DNA of 64,000 nucleotides from Streptomyces sp. NBC_01485 (GCF_036227125.1 NZ_CP109435.1:8494001-8558000); one strand, 5' to 3'; positions 7,417 to 15,915 are shown, numbered from the stretch's first letter. Notes: a model not told the origin generated them from the letters alone. Translations and numbers: made by a program.

Positions 7417-8466
7417 ATGCCGTACGTCATGGTGCAGATACCGAACACGCCCGCGCCGACGAAGCCGCCGGCGCCGCGCCCCGTGCCCACGAGCGCCGAC
7501 GTGGCCCGCCTGGCCGGCGTCTCGCGCGCGACCGTCTCCTACGTCCTGAACAACACCAACGCCGTACGCATCAGCGAGCCCACCCGCCGCCGCGTCCACG
7601 AGGCCGCCAAGGAACTCGGGTACGTGCCGCACGCGGCCGCCCGCACCCTGCGCGCCGGACACAGCCGCATGGTCCTGATGCCCGCCCTGCCCGTCCCGGC
7701 GGGGCCGCTCTACAGCCAGTTCGTGCACGACTTCCAGGGCGCCCTCAGCCGCCTCGACTACACCGTCGTCCAGTACGGCGCGAGCGGACTGCCCGCCGAC
7801 GACGCCGCCCGCGCGTGGGCCGAGCTGCGGCCGGTCGCCGTGCTGATGCCCGGTCCCGGCCTCGGCCCGGCGGGGGTGGCGGTCCTCAAGCGCTCCGGCG
7901 CGCGGGCCGTGGTCACCCTCAGCTCCGAGCGGGTCGAGGGCGCCCACGCGCTGCTTCTGGACCAGACCGGCGTCGGGCGCAGCGCCGCCGGGCACCTGTA
8001 CGAGCGCGGCCGGCGCCGGATCGGTGCGGTCGTCCCCGAGGAGAGCGGCATGGAGATGTTCGCAGCGCCCCGCCTCGCCGGCTCCCGTGAGGCCGTGCAC
8101 GGCACCGACGCGACCGTCACCGAGCTGCCGCTCGCCTACACCGAGGAGGCAGCGGCGGCTCTCGCAGCCCGCTGGCGCGGCCTCGGCCTCGACGCCGTGT
8201 TCGCCTACAACGACGAGTACGCCATGCTGCTGATGCGCGCCCTGCAGGACGAGGGCTTACGCGTGCCCGAGGAGGTGGCCGTCATCGGCGCCGACGACCT
8301 CATGCTCGGCCGCCTGCTGCGGCCCAGACTCAGCACCGTCCGGATCGCGCTGCCCTCCGGCCGCGACCTCGCCTCACTGGTCGACCGCGCGGTCCGCAAC
8401 CCCGCGGCGGCCCCCGAGTCGCACGAACTCTTCGAAGCCACGGTGGTGCACCGCGACTCCAGCTGA
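7417..8466 (+). CDS. LacI family transcriptional regulator with a TTA codon
   Basis: A 349-residue LacI-family repressor. The N-terminal helix-turn-helix with hinge helix spans about residues 25-80 (TSADVARLAGVSRATVSYVLNN) and is followed by a periplasmic-binding-protein-like sensor domain ending in GADDLMLGRLLRPRLSTVRI. ATG 7417 is used; ATG 7429 four codons on is equally possible. TTA at 8257-8259 encodes Leu in DEGLRVPEE, implying bldA-dependent translation. The next gene on the strand is an aldehyde dehydrogenase after a 366-bp gap. No sugar genes adjoin, so its effector is unknown. Confidence 0.85.
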   Translation: MPYVMVQIPNTPAPTKPPAPRPVPTSADVARLAGVSRATVSYVLNNTNAVRISEPTRRRVHEAAKELGYVPHAAARTLRAGHSRMVLMPALPVPAGPLYSQFVHDFQGALSRLDYTVVQYGASGLPADDAARAWAELRPVAVLMPGPGLGPAGVAVLKRSGARAVVTLSSERVEGAHALLLDQTGVGRSAAGHLYERGRRRIGAVVPEESGMEMFAAPRLAGSREAVHGTDATVTELPLAYTEEAAAALAARWRGLGLDAVFAYNDEYAMLLMRALQDEGLRVPEEVAVIGADDLMLGRLLRPRLSTVRIALPSGRDLASLVDRAVRNPAAAPESHELFEATVVHRDSS

Positions 8467-8832
8467 CCCGCGCTCTTCCGGTGGCGGGATCTCCAGGTCT
8501 CCGAACGTCCAACTTCCCGGATCTCCAGGTCCGTCCCCGTATCGCCAAGTCCCCGACACCAAGTCCCCGAATGTCCAACTCCCGTGCCTGACACGGGACT
8601 TCGGCGACAAGTACCCGACGGGACACGGGTTTCGGACGCGGCACATGACTAGGATGTTGCACGCTCAACCAGATGGGGATGTGTTCGGCCATCGGAGCCA
8701 GGTCGCCCGGCTGCGCCCGATCACCGCATCCCGCCACGCCGCAGCCGAACCGGCGGCGAAAACACGGGACTTCGGACTTCCGCCGCCCGTGTGAGCCGTC
8801 AGTCCCGCGGGTCCACCGATCGGAGAGCCGTC
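8467..8832. other. 366-bp intergenic region with degenerate short repeats
   Basis: No gene is recognised. The first 120 bp carry several short imperfect repeats: GATCTCCAGGTC (8488, 8519), GTCCAACT(T)CCCG (8507, 8573) and CCAAGTCCCCGA (8545, 8559). A 6-bp-stem hairpin CCCGTG/CACGGG lies at 8581-8597 and may end the LacI transcript. The right half should hold the promoter of the dehydrogenase. Confidence 0.5.
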
Positions 8833-10269
8833 ATGCCCTTGCTCGACCCCCAGACCTGGCAGTCCCGCACCCTCTCGGGCCCCCGACACACCGTCACCGA
8901 GCCCGCCACCGGCGACGCGCTGGGCACGGTCGTCCTCGCGAGCGGTGCGGACATCGCGCCGGCCGCCGAGGCCGCCCGCGCCGCGCAGGCCGAGTGGGCG
9001 CGCCTGCCGCACTTCGTCCGCGCCGGAGTGCTCCGCAAGGCCGGTGACCTGTTCGCCGCGCACGCCGACGAACTGCGCGACTGGATCGTCCGCGAGTCCG
9101 GCTCCATCCCCGGCAAGGCCGACTTCGAACTGCACGTCGCCGCCCAGGAGTGCTACGAGGCCGCCGCCCTCGCCTCCCGCCCGGCCGGCCAGATCCTGCC
9201 CAGTGAGGCACCCCGGCTCTCCTACACCCGGCGCGTCCCCGTCGGCGTCGTGGGGGTCATCTCGCCGTTCAACGCCCCGCTGATCCTCTCCATCCGCTCC
9301 GTCGCCCCCGCCCTCGCGCTCGGCAACGCGGTCGTCCTCAAGCCGGACCCGCGCACGGCGGTGTGCGGCGGCCTGGCGCTGGCCGCGGTCTTCGCGGAGG
9401 CGGGCCTGCCCGAGGGCCTGCTGCACGTCCTGCCGGGCGGCGCCGAGACCGGCGCGGCCCTGGTCGCCGACCCGCGCGTGCCGGTGATCTCCTTCACCGG
9501 CTCCACCACGGCCGGCCGCGCCGTCGGCGAGGCCGCCGGACGCCACCTCAAGCGCGCCCACCTGGAACTCGGCGGCAACTCCGCCCTGATCGTGCTGGCC
9601 GACGCCGACCTGGACGCGGTGATCTCCACGGCCGCCTGGGGCTCCTTCTTCCACCAGGGCCAGATCTGCATGACCACCGGCCGCCACCTGGTGCACGCCT
9701 CCCTCTACGAGGAGTACGTCGAGCGGCTCGCGGCGAAGGCCGACGCCCTCGCCGTCGGCGACCCGCACCGCGCGCAGGTCCACCTCGGCCCGCTCATCGA
9801 CGACGGCCAACTCGCCAAGGTGCACGGCCTGGTGGAGGCCAGCACGGCGGCCGGCGCGAAGCTCGCCGCGGGCGGCACGCACGAGAACCTCTTCTACCGG
9901 CCGACGGTCCTCGCGGGCGTCGACGACACCACCCCCGCCTACGCGGAGGAGGTCTTCGGCCCGGTGGCCCCGGTGCGCTCCTTCAGCACGGAGGACGAGG
10001 CGGCGGCCCTGGCCGCGCGCAGCTCCTACGGCCTCTCGCTCGGCATCGTCACCCGGGACACCACCCGCGGCCTCGACCTCGCCGAACGCATCCCGACCGG
10101 CATCGTCCACATCAACGACCAGACGGTGAACGACGAGGCCGTCGCCCCCTTCGGCGGACTCGCCGCCTCCGGCACCGGCGCCCGCTTCGGCGGCGAGGCC
10201 AACCTGGAGGCCTTCACCGACGTGCGCTGGACGACCGTCCGGGGCGACGTCGCACCGTACCCGTTCTAG
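8833..10269 (+). CDS. Aldehyde dehydrogenase, benzaldehyde/vanillin dehydrogenase type
   Basis: A 478-residue NAD(P)-dependent aldehyde dehydrogenase. Asn147 in SPFNAP, Glu245 in LELGG and the nucleophile Cys279 in GQICMTTGR form the active site. The QGQICM context and overall length fit the benzaldehyde/vanillin dehydrogenase branch, which oxidises aromatic aldehydes to acids. ATG 8833 is preceded by GGAG at 8822; the longer frame from 8791 lacks support. It is convergent with thioredoxin 41 bp away, with a small hairpin between. No aromatic catabolic genes adjoin, so the exact substrate is not shown. Confidence 0.85.
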   Translation: MPLLDPQTWQSRTLSGPRHTVTEPATGDALGTVVLASGADIAPAAEAARAAQAEWARLPHFVRAGVLRKAGDLFAAHADELRDWIVRESGSIPGKADFELHVAAQECYEAAALASRPAGQILPSEAPRLSYTRRVPVGVVGVISPFNAPLILSIRSVAPALALGNAVVLKPDPRTAVCGGLALAAVFAEAGLPEGLLHVLPGGAETGAALVADPRVPVISFTGSTTAGRAVGEAAGRHLKRAHLELGGNSALIVLADADLDAVISTAAWGSFFHQGQICMTTGRHLVHASLYEEYVERLAAKADALAVGDPHRAQVHLGPLIDDGQLAKVHGLVEASTAAGAKLAAGGTHENLFYRPTVLAGVDDTTPAYAEEVFGPVAPVRSFSTEDEAAALAARSSYGLSLGIVTRDTTRGLDLAERIPTGIVHINDQTVNDEAVAPFGGLAASGTGARFGGEANLEAFTDVRWTTVRGDVAPYPF

Positions 10270-10289
10270 GACCTACAGGACCTGGAGGA

Positions 10290-10309
10290 CCTGGAGGACC
10301 CGTTCCAGG
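10290..10309. terminator. Small hairpin between convergent aldehyde dehydrogenase and thioredoxin genes
   Basis: CCTGGA pairs with TCCAGG around an 8-nt loop. It sits inside a GGACCTGGA repeat tract (10269-10298) in the 41-bp gap. It is the only structure between the two stops, and weak. Confidence 0.45.
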
Positions 10310-10310
10310 G

Positions 10311-10685
10311 CTACTCGCTCTTGGCCTGCTCCGCCTCGACCGACTTGCGGACCTCGTCCATGTCCAGCTTGCGCGCCTGTCCGATGACGTCCGTCAGGGC
10401 GGCCTCGGGCAGCGCGCCCGGCTGGGCGAACACGGCGACCCGGTCCCGGACGATCATCAGCGTCGGGATCGACTGGATACCGAAGGCCGCGGCCAGCTCC
10501 GGCTGCGCCTCGGTGTCCACCTTGCCGAACACCAGGTCGGGGTTGTCCTGCGCCGCCTTCTCGTACACCGGCGCGAACTGACGGCACGGCCCGCACCACG
10601 ACGCCCAGAAGTCGATCAGGACGAAGTCGTTGTCCGTGACCGTCTGGTCGAAGTTCTCCTTGGTGAGCTCCACGGTGCTGCTCAT
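10311..10685 (-). CDS. trxC: Thioredoxin
   Basis: A 124-residue thioredoxin with the WCGPC active site (Cys31, Cys34), the cis-proline motif SIPTLMI and the usual single-domain fold. It reduces protein disulfides in the cytoplasm using thioredoxin reductase. ATG 10685 follows GAAGGA. Its upstream region has a perfect sigma-R promoter, GGAAT-N18-GTT, so induction by disulfide stress is expected, as for S. coelicolor trxC. The C-terminus is about 15 residues longer than E. coli thioredoxin and acidic/Lys-rich. It is divergent from a disulfide oxidoreductase. The symbol is by analogy of sequence and context. Confidence 0.9.
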   Translation of the reverse strand: MSSTVELTKENFDQTVTDNDFVLIDFWASWCGPCRQFAPVYEKAAQDNPDLVFGKVDTEAQPELAAAFGIQSIPTLMIVRDRVAVFAQPGALPEAALTDVIGQARKLDMDEVRKSVEAEQAKSE

Positions 10686-10705
10686 GACCTGAATCCTTCT
10701 TCCCT

Positions 10706-10738
10706 TGTGGGTTCCCGGTGGGTTGCCGGTGGGTTCCC
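10706..10738. repeat. Triple 11-bp direct repeat in the thioredoxin leader
   Basis: Three contiguous 11-bp units (TGTGGGTTCCC, GGTGGGTTGCC, GGTGGGTTCCC) occupy the 5' leader between the predicted sigma-R start site and the ribosome site of the thioredoxin gene. Confidence 0.8.
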
Positions 10739-10762
10739 CGAGCGGGGGCGAACCGTCCGGAC

Positions 10763-10788
10763 AACACGGCGGCCCGGACACGTATTCC
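10763..10788 (-). promoter_or_regulatory. Sigma-R promoter of the thioredoxin gene
   Basis: On the minus strand GGAAT (10788-10784) is followed after exactly 18 nt by GTT (10765-10763), the full consensus of the thiol-stress sigma factor SigR in Streptomyces. Predicted transcription starts near 10756, giving a leader of about 70 nt. Confidence 0.85.
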
Positions 10789-10838
10789 GCGCCCCTACCC
10801 GTGTGGCCACCCCGCACACCACCCACCAGACTGACCCC

Positions 10839-12257
10839 ATGACGGAAACGGAAAACATCGCGTACGACGTCGTGGTGCTCGGGGCCGGTCCCGTAGGGGA
10901 GAACGTCGCCGACCGCACCCGCGCGGCCGGTCTCACCACCGCGGTCGTCGAGAGCGAGCTCGTCGGCGGTGAGTGCTCGTACTGGGCCTGCATGCCCAGC
11001 AAGGCCCTGCTGCGCCCGGTCATCGCCCGCGCCGACGCCCGCCGCCTGCCCGGCCTGCGCCAGGCGGTGCAGGGCCCCCTGGACGCGGCGGCGATCTTCG
11101 CCCGCCGCAACTGGTACACCGGCGACTGGACGGACGACGGCCAGGTCGACTGGCTCAAGAGCATCGGCGCCGACTTCCACCGTGGCCACGGACGACTGAC
11201 CGGCCCGCGCACGGTGACCGTGGGGGACCGGGTCCTCACCGCCCGCCACGCCGTGGTCGTCGCCACCGGCACCCGCGCCGTCCTCCCCGACCTGCCGGGC
11301 CTCGCCGAGGTGAAGCCCTGGACCAGCAGGGAGGCCACCAGCGCCCAGTCCGTGCCCGGCCGGCTCGTCGTGGTCGGCGGCGGAGTCGTCGCCACCGAGA
11401 TGGCGACCGCCTTCCAGGCCCTCGGCGCGCAGGTCACCGTCCTCGTCCGCGGCAAGGGCCTGCTCGACCGGATGGAACCGTTCGCGGGCGAACTGGTCGC
11501 CGAGGCTCTCACCGAGGCCGGCGCGGACGTCCGCACGGGCACGTCGGTGACGTCGGTGACCCGCTCCGACGGCACCGTCGTGGTCGTCACCGACACCGGC
11601 GAGCGCATCGAGGCCGACGAGATCCTCTTCGCCGTCGGCCGCGCCCCGCGCACCGACGACATCGGCCTCGAGACGGTCGACCTGGCCCCCGGCTCCTGGT
11701 TCACCGTCGACGACAGCCTGCGCGTCACCGGCACCGACTGGCTGTACGCGGTCGGCGACGTCAACCACCGCGCCCTCCTCACCCACCAGGGCAAGTACCA
11801 GGCCCGGATCGCGGGCGCCGCCATCGCAGCCCGCGCCGCCGGCACCCCCCTGACCCGGACCGACCCGTGGAGCGCCCACGCCGCCACGGCCGACCACCAG
11901 TCCGTCCCCCAGGTCGTCTTCACCGACCCGGAGGCGGCCGCGGTCGGTCTCTCGCTCGCGGAGGCCGAACAGGCCGGGTACCGGGTACGGGCCGTCGACG
12001 TCGACATGTCGTCGGTGTCCGGCGCGGGCCTGTACGCCGAGGGCTACACGGGCCGCGCCCGGATGGTCGTCGACCTGGAGCAGGAGATCCTGCGCGGCGT
12101 CACCTTCGTCGGCCCGGGCGTCGGCGAACTGATCCACTCCGCGACCGTCGCCGTCGTAGGCCAGGTCCCGATCGCCCGCCTGTGGCACGCCGTCCCGTCC
12201 TACCCGACGATCAGCGAGGTGTGGCTGCGCCTGCTGGAGGCGTTCCGGGACAACTGA
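10839..12257 (+). CDS. Class I pyridine nucleotide-disulfide oxidoreductase
   Basis: A 472-residue flavoprotein of the dihydrolipoamide dehydrogenase/mercuric reductase/glutathione reductase superfamily. FAD motif GAGPVG (15-20), redox-active disulfide CSYWAC (Cys46-Cys51), NAD(P) motif VVGGGVVATEMA and the second FAD motif YAVGDVNHRA are present, with a C-terminal dimerisation domain. The true disulfide substrate is unknown. The active-site spacer differs from the CVNVGC of lipoamide dehydrogenase. ATG 10839 has no Shine-Dalgarno and may be leaderless. Divergence from a sigma-R-controlled thioredoxin suggests a thiol-redox role. Confidence 0.85.
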   Translation: MTETENIAYDVVVLGAGPVGENVADRTRAAGLTTAVVESELVGGECSYWACMPSKALLRPVIARADARRLPGLRQAVQGPLDAAAIFARRNWYTGDWTDDGQVDWLKSIGADFHRGHGRLTGPRTVTVGDRVLTARHAVVVATGTRAVLPDLPGLAEVKPWTSREATSAQSVPGRLVVVGGGVVATEMATAFQALGAQVTVLVRGKGLLDRMEPFAGELVAEALTEAGADVRTGTSVTSVTRSDGTVVVVTDTGERIEADEILFAVGRAPRTDDIGLETVDLAPGSWFTVDDSLRVTGTDWLYAVGDVNHRALLTHQGKYQARIAGAAIAARAAGTPLTRTDPWSAHAATADHQSVPQVVFTDPEAAAVGLSLAEAEQAGYRVRAVDVDMSSVSGAGLYAEGYTGRARMVVDLEQEILRGVTFVGPGVGELIHSATVAVVGQVPIARLWHAVPSYPTISEVWLRLLEAFRDN

Positions 12258-12306
12258 CCCACGCACGCCGAACACCGAACCGATAACCGATCCACAGCGA
12301 ACTGCC

Positions 12307-12951
12307 CTACGGCAGCTCGAAGTCGAGGGCCTCAGCCGCCAGCACCGGCGTCGGCTGCGCCCACCGCTCCAGCGCCGTCCGGCCGGCGGAGAGCGACCGC
12401 AGTTCGGCCCGGTCGAGGTAGAGCACGCCGTCGAGATGGTCCGTCTCGTGCTGGACGATACGGGCGGGCCACCCGGCGAACACCTCGTCCAGCGCGCGCC
12501 CGTGCTCGTCCTCACCGGTGAGCCGGACCTCGGCGTGCCGGGTCACCACAGCCTGGTAGCCCGGCACGCTCAGACAGCCCTCGAAGAAGGCGGCGGGGGC
12601 CGAACCGACCGGCTCGTACGACGGGTTGACCAGGACCCGGAACGGCTGGGGCACCCGGCCGCGGGCCACCCGCACCTCCTCCGGCACCGGCGCCGGATCC
12701 TCGATGACGGCGATCCGCAGCTCCACACCGACCTGCGGGGCGGCGAGGCCGACGCCGGGCGCCGCGCGCATGGTGACGCGCAGCGCCTCGACGAACCGGG
12801 CCAGCAGCGCGGGGCCGAGCTGGCCGTCGTAGCGCACGGTGCCCGCGCGCAGGACCGGGTCGCCGGCCGTGACGATGGGCAACGGGCCGCCGGGGGCGAG
12901 GAGTTCCTCGATCCGGTCGGCAAGGGGCGCGCGGGGACTGGGAGATGCCAT
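12307..12951 (-). CDS. def: Peptide deformylase
   Basis: About 214 residues. All three deformylase motifs are present: GVGLAAPQ (66-73), EGCLS with metal ligand Cys126, and QHETDHLDG with His168, His172 and catalytic Glu169. It removes the formyl group from nascent N-terminal methionine in the cytoplasm. The chosen ATG 12951 gives a sensible N-terminus; an upstream ATG at 12978 adds nine residues. Neither has a strong ribosome site. Actinomycetes often carry several paralogues, and this one is isolated from fmt. A CRP-like palindrome lies 30 bp upstream. Confidence 0.88.
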   Translation of the reverse strand: MASPSPRAPLADRIEELLAPGGPLPIVTAGDPVLRAGTVRYDGQLGPALLARFVEALRVTMRAAPGVGLAAPQVGVELRIAVIEDPAPVPEEVRVARGRVPQPFRVLVNPSYEPVGSAPAAFFEGCLSVPGYQAVVTRHAEVRLTGEDEHGRALDEVFAGWPARIVQHETDHLDGVLYLDRAELRSLSAGRTALERWAQPTPVLAAEALDFELP

Positions 12952-12980
12952 CGGGCCAGGATGCCATGACCGGATCATGC

Positions 12981-12994
12981 GTGACGCAGGTCAC
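12981..12994. promoter_or_regulatory. CRP/FNR-like palindrome between def and the PepSY gene
   Basis: GTGACGCAGGTCAC has the GTGA-N6-TCAC form of a CRP-family site. It is 30 bp upstream of the deformylase start and about 100 bp upstream of the PepSY gene start. Confidence 0.4.
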
Positions 12995-13096
12995 TTGAAG
13001 TGCCGGGAACTCGGTGACGCCCCCATCCGACTACTGGTGCGTCCCGACTGGAACCCCCCAGCCCCTCCCGCCCGCCGACCCCGGAGAAGCCCGCCG

Positions 13097-14533
13097 ATGT
13101 CCACCGCTCCCTCCACCTCCCCCACTCTCGGCTCCGCTCGAGCGGGGGGACCCCCATCGGACGAGGCCCCGCAAGCAGCAGCAGGCCCCGCGCCGAAGTC
13201 CCGCGGTCCGTGGGCCCCGCTGCGCCCGCTGGTCCTGCGCCTGCACTTCTACGCCGGTGTGTTCGTGGCGCCGTTCCTGCTGGTCGCGGCCGCCACCGGG
13301 TTCCTGTACGCCGGCGCTTTCCAGGCCGAGAAGCTTCTGTACTCGCACGAGCTGACCGTGCCGGTCGGCGACGCCGAGCTGCCGATCTCCGCGCAGGTGG
13401 ACGCCGCCCGCAAGGCCCACCCCGAAGGCACGGTCTCGGCCGTGCGGCCCGCACCGGAGGACGACGCCACGACCCGGGTGATGCTGTCCGGGGTCAAGGG
13501 CGTGGCCGCCCCCCACACCCTGGCCGTGTTCGTCGACCCGTACACCGGCGAGGTGCGCGGCGCGCTGGAGCAGTACGGCTCGACCGGCTCGCTGCCGCTG
13601 CGCACCTGGATCGACGAGTTCCACCGCGACCTGCACCTCGGCGAGAACGGCCGCCTCTACAGCGAACTCGCCGCGAGCTGGCTGTGGGTGATCGCGGGCG
13701 GCGGCCTCGTGCTGTGGTTCTCCCGCCGCCGCGCGCTGCGCAAGGTGCGCGGCACGAAGGGGCGGCGCCGCACGCTCGGGCTGCACGGCACCGTCGGCGT
13801 GTGGGCCGCGGCCGGCTTCATCTTCCTGTCCGCGACCGGCCTGACCTGGTCGACGTACGCGGGCGCCAACATCGACGTGCTGCGCACCTCGCTCGGCCAG
13901 TCCACGCCGTCGGTCTCGGCGGCCGTCGGCGGCGGCGAGCACGCCGGTCACGACGCCGCCTCCGGCAGCGGCGGGGACGCCGAACACGGCGTCGGCCTCG
14001 ACAAGATCCTGGCCGCCGCGCGCGACGAGGGGCTGGGCGACCCGGTCGAGATCGTCCCGCCCGCCGACGCCTCCTCCGCGTACGTCGTCAAGCAGGTGCA
14101 GCGGAGCTGGCCCGAGAAGCAGGACGCGGTCGCGGTCGACCCGGCCACCGGGGAGGTCGTCGACGTGCTGCGGTTCGCCGACCACCCGCTGCTCGCCAAG
14201 CTGACCCGCTGGGGCATCGACCTGCACACCGGCGTCCTGTTCGGCCTGGTCAACCAGATCGCGCTGATGCTCCTCACGCTCGCCCTGGTCCTGCTCATCG
14301 TGTGGGGTTACCGCATGTGGTGGCAGCGCGGCCGGGGCTCCGCTTTCGGGCGGCCGATCCCGCGCGGCGCGTGGGCGCAGGTCCCGCCGTACGTCCTCGT
14401 CCCGCTGCTGGCGGCGGTCGCCGTGGTCGGCTACTTCGTCCCGCTCCTCGGCATCCCGCTCGCCGGCTTCCTGGCCGTGGACGTCGTCCTCGGGGAGATC
14501 GCACACCGCCGGGAGCAGCGGACGGCCGCCTGA
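13097..14533 (+). CDS. PepSY-associated membrane protein
   Basis: A 478-residue inner-membrane protein of the PepSY_TM family. After a 35-residue Pro/Ala-rich tail come a first membrane helix (about 43-68), an extracellular PepSY domain, two helices (about 185-245), a second PepSY-like domain with a His/Gly-rich linker (GGGEHAGHDAASGSGG), and a C-terminal cluster of three helices. Conserved HFYAG and DLHLGE/DLHTGV motifs suggest haem or metal contact. Related proteins act with iron-siderophore uptake or as reductases. ATG 13097 follows GGAGAAG. It converges with a CopD gene behind an iron box. Confidence 0.82.
   Translation: MSTAPSTSPTLGSARAGGPPSDEAPQAAAGPAPKSRGPWAPLRPLVLRLHFYAGVFVAPFLLVAAATGFLYAGAFQAEKLLYSHELTVPVGDAELPISAQVDAARKAHPEGTVSAVRPAPEDDATTRVMLSGVKGVAAPHTLAVFVDPYTGEVRGALEQYGSTGSLPLRTWIDEFHRDLHLGENGRLYSELAASWLWVIAGGGLVLWFSRRRALRKVRGTKGRRRTLGLHGTVGVWAAAGFIFLSATGLTWSTYAGANIDVLRTSLGQSTPSVSAAVGGGEHAGHDAASGSGGDAEHGVGLDKILAAARDEGLGDPVEIVPPADASSAYVVKQVQRSWPEKQDAVAVDPATGEVVDVLRFADHPLLAKLTRWGIDLHTGVLFGLVNQIALMLLTLALVLLIVWGYRMWWQRGRGSAFGRPIPRGAWAQVPPYVLVPLLAAVAVVGYFVPLLGIPLAGFLAVDVVLGEIAHRREQRTAA
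13121..13158. repeat. Dispersed Streptomyces repeat inserted in the PepSY coding start
   Basis: CCCACTCTCGGCTCCGCTCG followed by AGCGGGGGGACCCCCATC is a repeat I recognise from many Streptomyces intergenic regions. It contains the perfect palindrome CCGCTCGAGCGG. Here it is read in frame as SPTLGSARAGGPPS in the N-terminal tail. Confidence 0.65.
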
Positions 14534-14590
14534 ACTCCGGCACGAAGGCCCCGCCATCACCTTCAACGGTGAGAACGTCATCGTCGCCCA

Positions 14591-14638
14591 GGCGCTGCTC
14601 TGGCCGACACGGCCGTAGCGGCCTGGGGAGCAGCGCCC
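14591..14638. terminator. Bidirectional hairpin between PepSY and CopD genes
   Basis: GGCGCTGCTC pairs with the mirrored GGAGCAGCGCC, extended inward by TGGCC/GGCC. It lies between the convergent stops. Confidence 0.7.
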
Positions 14639-14676
14639 CAGACCGCCGAACCCGTCCGGGACTTCGCCGAGTGGGT

Positions 14677-15915
14677 TCAGGCCTGGATCAGGTCCCCCGG
14701 GCTGCTCGCCGGGGCCGCGGTGGCGGTGGTTCGGCGGCGGGCGATGACTCCGGAGAGCCAGTAGCCGACGATCATCACGGCGATGACGGCGATGGTCTCG
14801 CCGGTGCCCCACAGCCAGGTGGAGGTGCTGACCTCCTTGGGGGGCAGCTTGGGCAGTTCGTCCAGCGCGATCGAGGAGTGCTTGGCGACTTCGGCCTGGT
14901 AGGCCTGGTTGCGGGCCGAGCCGTGGAGGAAGGGGGCGACGAACAGGAGGGCCATCCCGAGCAGCGTCTCGACGGTGACCACGACCGGGAATTCGCGGAC
15001 GAGGATGCTGCGCAGGGGGCGCTCGTCGCCGGCGGCACGCAGTGCGTCGACGCGCGGGTGCAGCCAGAACTGGTTGAAGACGCCGAGCAGGAGCAGCGCG
15101 CCGAAGATCAGGATCTTCACGCCGAGCACGCGCCCGTACATGGTCGTGAGCAGTTGGGAGGGGCCGTCGACGTGCTCCCAGTACAGGAACAGGCCGGACA
15201 GGGCGACAGCCGCGACGCAGCTCATCGCCGCGGCGGAGAAACGGCGTATCGCCGGTGACCAGAACGCGCCTCGATCGGCCGGAGCGACCGCGCCGGGCAG
15301 GGTGAGCAGCGCCAGACCCGCGAGTCCGCCGAGCCAGACCGCGCCGCCGAGCAGGTGCAGTATCCACATGAGGGTGTCGAAGATGGTGCGGCCCCAGTCC
15401 TCGGGGGCCTCGTCCGGGAACTTGGTGGTGCCGAGCGCGACCGCCCCCGCGGCCGTTCCGAGCGCCAGCAGCCATCTTCGGGCCGGACCGGCCGCCGCTC
15501 TTCGGGTGGCGAGGGGAGCGATGAGCGCGACGCCGACCAGTACGAAGGTCACTTCCAGCCCCGTCAGGCGGCCGGCGTTGCTTCCGTCGTACAGCGAGTT
15601 CCACGCCGCGCCGAAGTCGTAGCCGCCCTCCTCCGACGCGCCGTGAGCGAGATCGGTGAGCACCGCCGGCACGGCCAGGACCCCTGCCACGAACGCCGCA
15701 CGGGACAGGCGCACCGTCACCGCGGTGAGCGTGTCCGATCCGATACGACGCGCGGCCGGACCCGCGGACACCAGCGCCAGGGCGGTCAGGCCGAGGAACC
15801 CCATGAGCGTCACCCAGGTCGACCAGGTCACGGCGCTGTCCTCGAACGGGCCGAGCGGGGTCGACGGCGCCGCGGCAAGCGAGAAGGCGCCGGACAATTG
15901 ACTGGGCAGGGGCAT
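14677..15915 (-). CDS. CopD family copper/cytochrome-assembly membrane protein
   Basis: A 412-residue polytopic membrane protein with the CopD domain in its middle, marked by the membrane His motif MWILHLLGGAVWLGG and by YWEHVDGPSQLLTTMYGRVLGVKI, then FNQFWLHPR. CopD proteins move copper across the membrane or serve haem-copper oxidase assembly. The N-terminus has a hydrophobic lead and about eight to nine helices follow overall. An iron box 39 bp upstream of ATG 15915 suggests DmdR/IdeR repression, unusual for a copper protein. It is convergent with the PepSY gene. Confidence 0.8.
   Translation of the reverse strand: MPLPSQLSGAFSLAAAPSTPLGPFEDSAVTWSTWVTLMGFLGLTALALVSAGPAARRIGSDTLTAVTVRLSRAAFVAGVLAVPAVLTDLAHGASEEGGYDFGAAWNSLYDGSNAGRLTGLEVTFVLVGVALIAPLATRRAAAGPARRWLLALGTAAGAVALGTTKFPDEAPEDWGRTIFDTLMWILHLLGGAVWLGGLAGLALLTLPGAVAPADRGAFWSPAIRRFSAAAMSCVAAVALSGLFLYWEHVDGPSQLLTTMYGRVLGVKILIFGALLLLGVFNQFWLHPRVDALRAAGDERPLRSILVREFPVVVTVETLLGMALLFVAPFLHGSARNQAYQAEVAKHSSIALDELPKLPPKEVSTSTWLWGTGETIAVIAVMIVGYWLSGVIARRRTTATAAPASSPGDLIQA

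Noticed and set aside
10311..12515. 734-codon minus-strand frame across thioredoxin and the disulfide oxidoreductase
   Set aside because: Only its last 124 codons are real (thioredoxin). The rest is the antisense of a well-supported flavoprotein gene, a usual effect of high G+C.
13031..15604. 857-codon minus-strand frame opposite the PepSY gene and part of copD
   Set aside because: It has no family features, a biased Arg/Gly/Ala composition, and overlaps two genes with clear membrane domains.
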